A DNA stretch of 9,962 bases from an uncultured Odoribacter sp. (GTDB lineage: Bacteria > Bacteroidota > Bacteroidia > Bacteroidales > Marinifilaceae), in NCBI GenBank assembly GCA_900548135.1, contig URJC01000069.1, positions 1-9,962 of the forward strand. The letters run 5' to 3'. Below the pieces are notes generated by a model. That model was not told the origin of the DNA. It saw only the letters and a program-made list of their open reading frames with translations, and made no database searches. Both the position numbers and the translations under genes were made by a program. Of the stretch, positions 6,031-9,962 are shown one piece after another (position 1 is the stretch's first letter; each line of letters opens with the position of its first letter).

Positions 6031-7155
6031 TTATCTCAACAATTCTGCCAGTGGAACTACAAAAGGAAAAGCAGACCTGTGTCTTATTCCATAACCCGGC
6101 AATTTAGAAACATCCCAACTTTGGCCACCCAATTCTTCATCTGTAACTGCTTCTACCCGATAGACTAAATAATAAGCTTGTGAAGGTATCCCCGGATATT
6201 TTTTCATCATCAACACGGCCCTCGAACAAACCCGGGGTTCAGTATCCAAAATCCGAAATAATTTATTTGTACAATTTTCCTTTTTTGTATGCAACAAAAT
6301 ATATTTAGCTCCCGCTTCTTCTTTTCCTATGGCAAAAGCTCCTCTTACACTTCCCATTCTAAAATTATATAAACCACTACTGATAATCCATTCCAAATGT
6401 TGTTCATTTTTATAATAAGCAACCAATACGTATGGTTTTTCTTCCATATCTGAAAGTACATGTCCCCTTTGCGCTACATCCATAAAATCTTCCTGTTCCT
6501 CCAAACCGTATTCTCCCAACAAATCAAAGCCAGGAAATGTTTCCTTTAAAGGAATCCGGTATACCCAACCATATTCCTTTTGTTCACGTACCAACTGCGG
6601 AAGAAGCTCCACAACACGGTCAACTGTAATCATACACAATGAAGTCTCCACAGGTTTATCCCCTTTCCGTTGAAAGACAGCAATTACAATGGGAGTCTTG
6701 GTCACTTTTTCCATATTCAGATGCTTGTTTAAATCCTCCTCTGAGAAAAGAAAATAGGGATGAGTCCGACCATAAAAAGAACGGCATTTTACTTCTATTT
6801 CTATATTTCCCCGATTTCTCACCAAAAAATCTCCCCTCTTAACCGGTCCCTTGATTGCCTTCACATAAGCTCTGAAATGTTCCTGATCCTGCCCCAACTC
6901 CTCCAGTAGCAATTTTCTGCAGTGAGCCAATTTTACAAAAATAACCTGAGCCCTTAATCCTGCACGATACCAATCTTTCCGTAAACACAGGAAACGACTG
7001 GAGGTTCCGACTTGTTGGGGTGGATTATCTGCATTTCCCTGAAAAATAATAGATTTTTCATTTATTCCATCCACCATCACCAAATCTTCAATCCGCTCCA
7101 CATAAGTATACTTCATTGGAAACGCCTCCGGATCTATGACAATATGATATCCCAT
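6031..7155 (-). CDS. Uncharacterised protein with a PD-(D/E)XK nuclease-like motif
   Basis: I do not recognise this 374-residue protein by name. No signal peptide or membrane segment is visible, so it is probably cytosolic. The middle region reads KRGDFLVRNRGNIEIEVKCR (106-125), then a loop, a helix (about 138-150) and the strand TPIVIAVFQR (154-163). A D (109), a 12-residue gap, then E-V-K (121-123) between two beta strands and before a helix is the layout of the PD-(D/E)XK restriction-endonuclease-like core, but this is a short motif match and not proof of nuclease activity. The C-terminal half (about 240-370) looks like a separate beta-rich domain, with strands YVLVAYYKN, AKYILLHT and QAYYLVYRVEAV; it is Tyr/Phe-rich and unassigned. 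The start at 7155 opens the frame; a second Met occurs at residue 14. It lies 2 bp upstream of the amidohydrolase gene, so the two form a unit. Base composition matches its neighbours. Confidence 0.85.
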   Translation of the reverse strand: MGYHIVIDPEAFPMKYTYVERIEDLVMVDGINEKSIIFQGNADNPPQQVGTSSRFLCLRKDWYRAGLRAQVIFVKLAHCRKLLLEELGQDQEHFRAYVKAIKGPVKRGDFLVRNRGNIEIEVKCRSFYGRTHPYFLFSEEDLNKHLNMEKVTKTPIVIAVFQRKGDKPVETSLCMITVDRVVELLPQLVREQKEYGWVYRIPLKETFPGFDLLGEYGLEEQEDFMDVAQRGHVLSDMEEKPYVLVAYYKNEQHLEWIISSGLYNFRMGSVRGAFAIGKEEAGAKYILLHTKKENCTNKLFRILDTEPRVCSRAVLMMKKYPGIPSQAYYLVYRVEAVTDEELGGQSWDVSKLPGYGIRHRSAFPFVVPLAELLR

Positions 7156-7165
7156 GGTTATTATG

Positions 7166-7200
7166 ATGTAAATACGTTTCTAAATTACAATTATTTACAT
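7166..7200. repeat. 9-bp perfect inverted repeat upstream of the uncharacterised gene
   Basis: ATGTAAATA (7166-7174) and TATTTACAT (7192-7200) are exact reverse complements separated by 17 bp. The nearer arm begins 11 bp from the start codon at 7155, inside the region that should hold the promoter or leader of the 6031-7155 / 4874-6028 unit. It could be a two-half-site operator for a dimeric regulator or an RNA hairpin near the ribosome-binding region. It is A/T-rich, so chance cannot be excluded. Confidence 0.5.
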
Positions 7201-7232
7201 AAAATACCCATTTTTATCCGGAAAAAATAAAG

Positions 7233-7352
7233 TTACTCCATCTCATTTACTAAAACTTTTCCGTCTAAATAATCTTGCATATTTTGCAAGGTCGTTTCAG
7301 CAATGTTCCGCATAGCTTCCTGCATTAAAAATCTTTGTGTTCTCAAGAAAAA
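7233..7352 (-). pseudogene. Possible C-terminal remnant of a D-2-hydroxyacid dehydrogenase-like gene
   Basis: On the minus strand a frame is open from 7352 (just after a TAA at 7353-7355 that overlaps the purL terminator) to a TAA at 7233-7235. From the ATG at 7325 it encodes 30 residues: MQEAMRNIAETTLQN, then MQDYLDGKVLVNEME. The pattern (R)-x-I-A-E-T-T-L-Q-N-x-x-x-x-L-D-G-K-x-L-V-N-E resembles the last helix and tail of NAD-dependent D-2-hydroxyacid dehydrogenases, where an M-A-x-x-x-x-x-N-x-x-x-x-x-x-G-x-x-x-x-N-x-V ending is common. Nothing of the catalytic or NAD-binding domains is present, so it would be the end of a deleted gene. A tiny independent gene, or chance, remains possible. 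The likeness is from memory of the family, not from an alignment. Confidence 0.4.
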
Positions 7353-7354
7353 TT

Positions 7355-7391
7355 AGAAGGCAGGGAAAGCACTATCGTTTCCCTGCCTTCT
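7355..7391 (-). terminator. Intrinsic terminator of purL
   Basis: A perfect 14-bp inverted repeat (arms 7355-7368 and 7378-7391, 9-nt loop) with a GC-rich GGCAGGG/CCCTGCC core. On the minus strand it lies 23 nt after the purL stop codon and is followed by AATTTTTCTT. This is a strong rho-independent terminator. Confidence 0.92.
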
Positions 7392-7414
7392 GTATTCATA
7401 AAACTTTTTTATCC

Positions 7415-9962
7415 TTATTTTTTCTCTTCTATCCACTTCCGTGCATTGACAAAAGCTTCAATCCAAGGGCTCACTTCGTCATTTTCACGTCCTTCGGCAT
7501 AATAAGCCCAATTCCACGGATAAATGGAACGTTCCAAATGAGGCATCATTGCCAGATGCCGGCCATCCTTACTACAGATAGCTGCTGTTGCAAACGGAGA
7601 ACCATTGGGATTGGCAGGATATACATCATAGCTATATTTTACCGGAATATTGTACTCACTCTCAGCATAAGGCAAACTGAATTTCCCTTCTCCATGAGCA
7701 ATCCAGATCCCCAGCCGGCTACCAGCCAAAGATTTCAGCATCACGGAATGATTAGGTTCTATGGTTACATTTATAAATCCGGATTCAAATTTATGCGAAT
7801 CATTATGCAACATTTTCGGCATTTCCTGATGTTCCGGATAAATTAACCCCAATTCAACCAAAAGCTGGCATCCATTACAGATACCCAAACTCAACGTATC
7901 TTCCCGTTTATAGAAATTTTCCAATGCCTGGCGGGCTTTTTCATTATATTTGAAAGCACCTGCCCAACCTTTGGCAGACCCCAATACGTCAGAATTAGAG
8001 AAACCACCGACAAAAACTATCATATTTACCTCTTCAAGAGTCTCGCGTCCACTAATCAGGTCGGTCATATGCACATCCTTGACATCAAACCCAGCCAGAT
8101 GCAAGGCCCAGGCAGTCTCCCGTTCACACTGGCATCCTTTTTCACGGATTACAGCAGCATGTACTCCGGATTTGGAAGTGCGGTTGAGCTCCAATCCCAG
8201 ATCTGCCAGCTTTCCGGTAAACCCTTTCGGAAATTTGTATTTCAATTCATTGTGCTTATAGCTCTTATATCTTTCCAATGCTTTATCTTCGCCACTTTGA
8301 CGCCGGTCAAGCAAATAAGAAGTTTTAAACCAAAGATCACGCAAAGAAGCAATATCCAATAACCAGGAAGCATTATCCTTCCTAACACTCAATTTTCCGG
8401 CTTTTCCGGGTTTACCCAGAAATCCATAAGCAACTCCCGCCTTATCCAGCAGAGCCGATACTTTTTTAGCATTCTTATCCGCAATCTGAATGAGTACTCC
8501 GGGATTTTCAGCAAACAAAATCTTAATAATATCTTTTTCAGCTAAGAAAGAAAAATCAACATCCAATCCTGAATGATTATCAGCAAAACACATTTCAAGC
8601 AGAGCCGTTACCATACCTCCGGCAGAAATATCATGTCCAGCCAATACAATACCTTCATCGATTAACTGTTGTATAGCATTAAACGCTTTTACAAAATATT
8701 CGCTATCCTTAACATCAGGCACTTCCTTACCCACTTTATTTAAGATCTGGGCAAAACTTGAACCACCTAATTTCAGCTTATCGAATGAAAAATCCACATA
8801 AACAATTTCAGTTGCCGGATCATTCTTTAATACCGGAACAGCAATTTTACGAAAATCGGTCACCTCTCCTACAGTAGAGATAATTACAGTTCCCGGAGCA
8901 TATACTTTTTTATCCCCATATTTCTGGGTCATAGAAAGAGAATCTTTTCCTGTGGGTATATTTACTCCCAACTCAATGGCAAAATCACTTGCTGCCTGTA
9001 CTGCCTGATACAGGCGGGCATCTTCGCCTTCATTGCGACAAGGCCACATCCAGTTTGCTGAAAGAGATATTCCTTTCAGCCCCTTCTCAATCGGTGCCCA
9101 CACCAGATTTGTTAAAGCCTCAGCAATGGCTAAACGCGATCCGGCAGGCGCATCCGCCAAGGCTGCCACCGGAGCATGTCCAATTGAAGTAGCAATACCC
9201 CGGTGTCCGCTGTAATCCATAGCAACAACAGCAACATCACTCAGTGGTAAATGCAAAGGGCCAACTCCCTGTTGACGCACTACGCGTCCCGAAACAGAAC
9301 GGTCCACTTTATTGGTCAACCAATCCTTCGAAGCAACCGCCTCAAGCTGTAACACCTGTTCCAGATATTCTTCCAGCTTGTCAGCAGTATATTCCAAGTC
9401 ACTGTATTTCTCTTTTACAGTCTTATCCTCCATAATAGTCTTCGGAGGATTACCAAACATATCTTTCAATTCCAGGTCTATCGGTTTCTCCTGAGTTTTA
9501 GCATTCTCAAAAGTAAACTTCATATCTCCGGTCGTCTCCCCAATTACATACATCGGAGCCCGTTCACGGTCCGCAATACGCTGCAATCCGGCAACATCTT
9601 TTTCCTTCATCACCAATCCCATCCGTTCCTGGGATTCATTACCCACGATCTCTTTTGCCGATAAGGTCGGATCACCGACTGGCAGGTTCTCCATATGGAT
9701 TTTACCTCCTGTTTCCTCCACCAATTCAGACAAACAATTCAAATGTCCTCCCGCGCCGTGATCATGTATTGAAACAATCGGATTCACTTCGCTTTCAGCC
9801 ATGGCCCGGATCGCATTACAAACCCGTTTTTGCATTTCAGGATTGGAACGCTGCACCGCATTTAATTCTATAGCCCCGGCATATACTCCCGTATCTACGG
9901 ATGAAACAGCACCACCACCCATACCGATACGATAATTATCTCCCCCCAGCAACACAACTTTA
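7415..9962 (-). CDS. purL: Phosphoribosylformylglycinamidine synthase, large single-chain form (5' part outside window)
   Basis: Fourth step of de novo purine synthesis: converts FGAR, glutamine and ATP to FGAM in the cytosol. The frame is open to the right edge, giving 848 visible residues; the true start lies outside, and since large-type PurL is roughly 1230-1300 residues about 390 N-terminal residues (including the PurS-like part) are missing. Visible parts, numbered from the first whole codon at 9961: end of the first AIRS-like half (VVLLGGDNYRIGMGGGAVSS at 2-21, HDHGAGGHLNCLSEL near 66-80), the second AIRS-like half (SANWMWPC near 301-308, GKDSLSM near 338-344, GHDISAGGM near 442-450), and a fused class-I glutaminase domain (about 597-848) with the nucleophile C695 in GICNGCQ and H808/E810 in MMPHLERS. 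All key catalytic residues in this portion are intact. It is followed by its own strong terminator. Confidence 0.98.
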   Translation of the reverse strand, partial: KVVLLGGDNYRIGMGGGAVSSVDTGVYAGAIELNAVQRSNPEMQKRVCNAIRAMAESEVNPIVSIHDHGAGGHLNCLSELVEETGGKIHMENLPVGDPTLSAKEIVGNESQERMGLVMKEKDVAGLQRIADRERAPMYVIGETTGDMKFTFENAKTQEKPIDLELKDMFGNPPKTIMEDKTVKEKYSDLEYTADKLEEYLEQVLQLEAVASKDWLTNKVDRSVSGRVVRQQGVGPLHLPLSDVAVVAMDYSGHRGIATSIGHAPVAALADAPAGSRLAIAEALTNLVWAPIEKGLKGISLSANWMWPCRNEGEDARLYQAVQAASDFAIELGVNIPTGKDSLSMTQKYGDKKVYAPGTVIISTVGEVTDFRKIAVPVLKNDPATEIVYVDFSFDKLKLGGSSFAQILNKVGKEVPDVKDSEYFVKAFNAIQQLIDEGIVLAGHDISAGGMVTALLEMCFADNHSGLDVDFSFLAEKDIIKILFAENPGVLIQIADKNAKKVSALLDKAGVAYGFLGKPGKAGKLSVRKDNASWLLDIASLRDLWFKTSYLLDRRQSGEDKALERYKSYKHNELKYKFPKGFTGKLADLGLELNRTSKSGVHAAVIREKGCQCERETAWALHLAGFDVKDVHMTDLISGRETLEEVNMIVFVGGFSNSDVLGSAKGWAGAFKYNEKARQALENFYKREDTLSLGICNGCQLLVELGLIYPEHQEMPKMLHNDSHKFESGFINVTIEPNHSVMLKSLAGSRLGIWIAHGEGKFSLPYAESEYNIPVKYSYDVYPANPNGSPFATAAICSKDGRHLAMMPHLERSIYPWNWAYYAEGRENDEVSPWIEAFVNARKWIEEKK

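Noticed and set aside
7274..7290. Inverted repeat CTTGCA / TGCAAG
   Set aside because: Arms of 6 bp with a 5-nt loop lie inside the probable coding remnant and have no T-run; it is likely chance.
7337..9873. Multiple plus-strand open frames opposite purL
   Set aside because: All sit antisense to a complete, motif-supported purL frame and show no recognisable domains.
1..9962. CRISPR array, tRNA/rRNA gene, insertion sequence, prophage or defence island
   Set aside because: No regularly spaced repeats, cloverleaf-like sequence, transposase or integrase motifs, or terminal repeats were seen; gene content is mostly housekeeping.

Overview
The window looks like ordinary chromosomal DNA from an AT-rich member of the Bacteroidetes, most likely the order Bacteroidales. 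The evidence is the long (684-residue) HtpG with an extended charged C-terminal region, the single-chain PurL with a fused glutaminase domain, A/T-rich leaders without Shine-Dalgarno sequences, and promoter-like boxes close to the Bacteroidetes TTTG / TAnnTTTG consensus. Genus cannot be fixed from sequence alone; an Odoribacter- or Butyricimonas-like gut organism would fit.

Layout from left to right. Positions 1-1319 (minus strand) hold a two-gene unit: nfo (endonuclease IV, DNA base-excision repair) followed 8 bp later by a YfcE/MJ0936-type metallophosphoesterase that runs off the left edge. Next is a spacer of about 325 bp holding short direct repeats upstream of nfo and the htpG terminator. 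htpG (Hsp90 chaperone, minus, 1645-3699) is divergent from a small Dabb-domain protein gene (plus, 3842-4135), which is followed by a VUT/YhhQ-family queuosine-precursor transporter gene (plus, 4199-4879). The transporter converges tail-to-tail, with a 6-bp overlap, on a two-gene minus-strand unit: an uncharacterised protein with a PD-(D/E)XK nuclease-like motif (6031-7155), then an M20-family amidohydrolase (4874-6028). The right quarter is the 3' two thirds of purL (purine synthesis, minus, 7415 to the right edge) with a strong intrinsic terminator. Between purL and the uncharacterised gene lies a short frame that resembles the C-terminus of a D-2-hydroxyacid dehydrogenase.

The most interesting element is non-coding. 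The 32 nt just before the transporter start codon (4163-4194) can fold into an H-type pseudoknot that matches the preQ1-I riboswitch architecture position by position: a 5-bp P1, a 12-nt loop starting with U and ending in A-C, a 4-bp P2 formed by loop positions 3-6 and the tail, and an A6 linker. It ends 4 nt before the ATG of a gene predicted to import queuosine precursors, so ligand binding would be expected to block translation initiation. Such short aptamers are easily missed by covariance searches.

The other genes are housekeeping (DNA repair, chaperone, purine synthesis) and show no sign of recent transfer. No tRNA, rRNA, CRISPR array, insertion sequence or prophage was seen.
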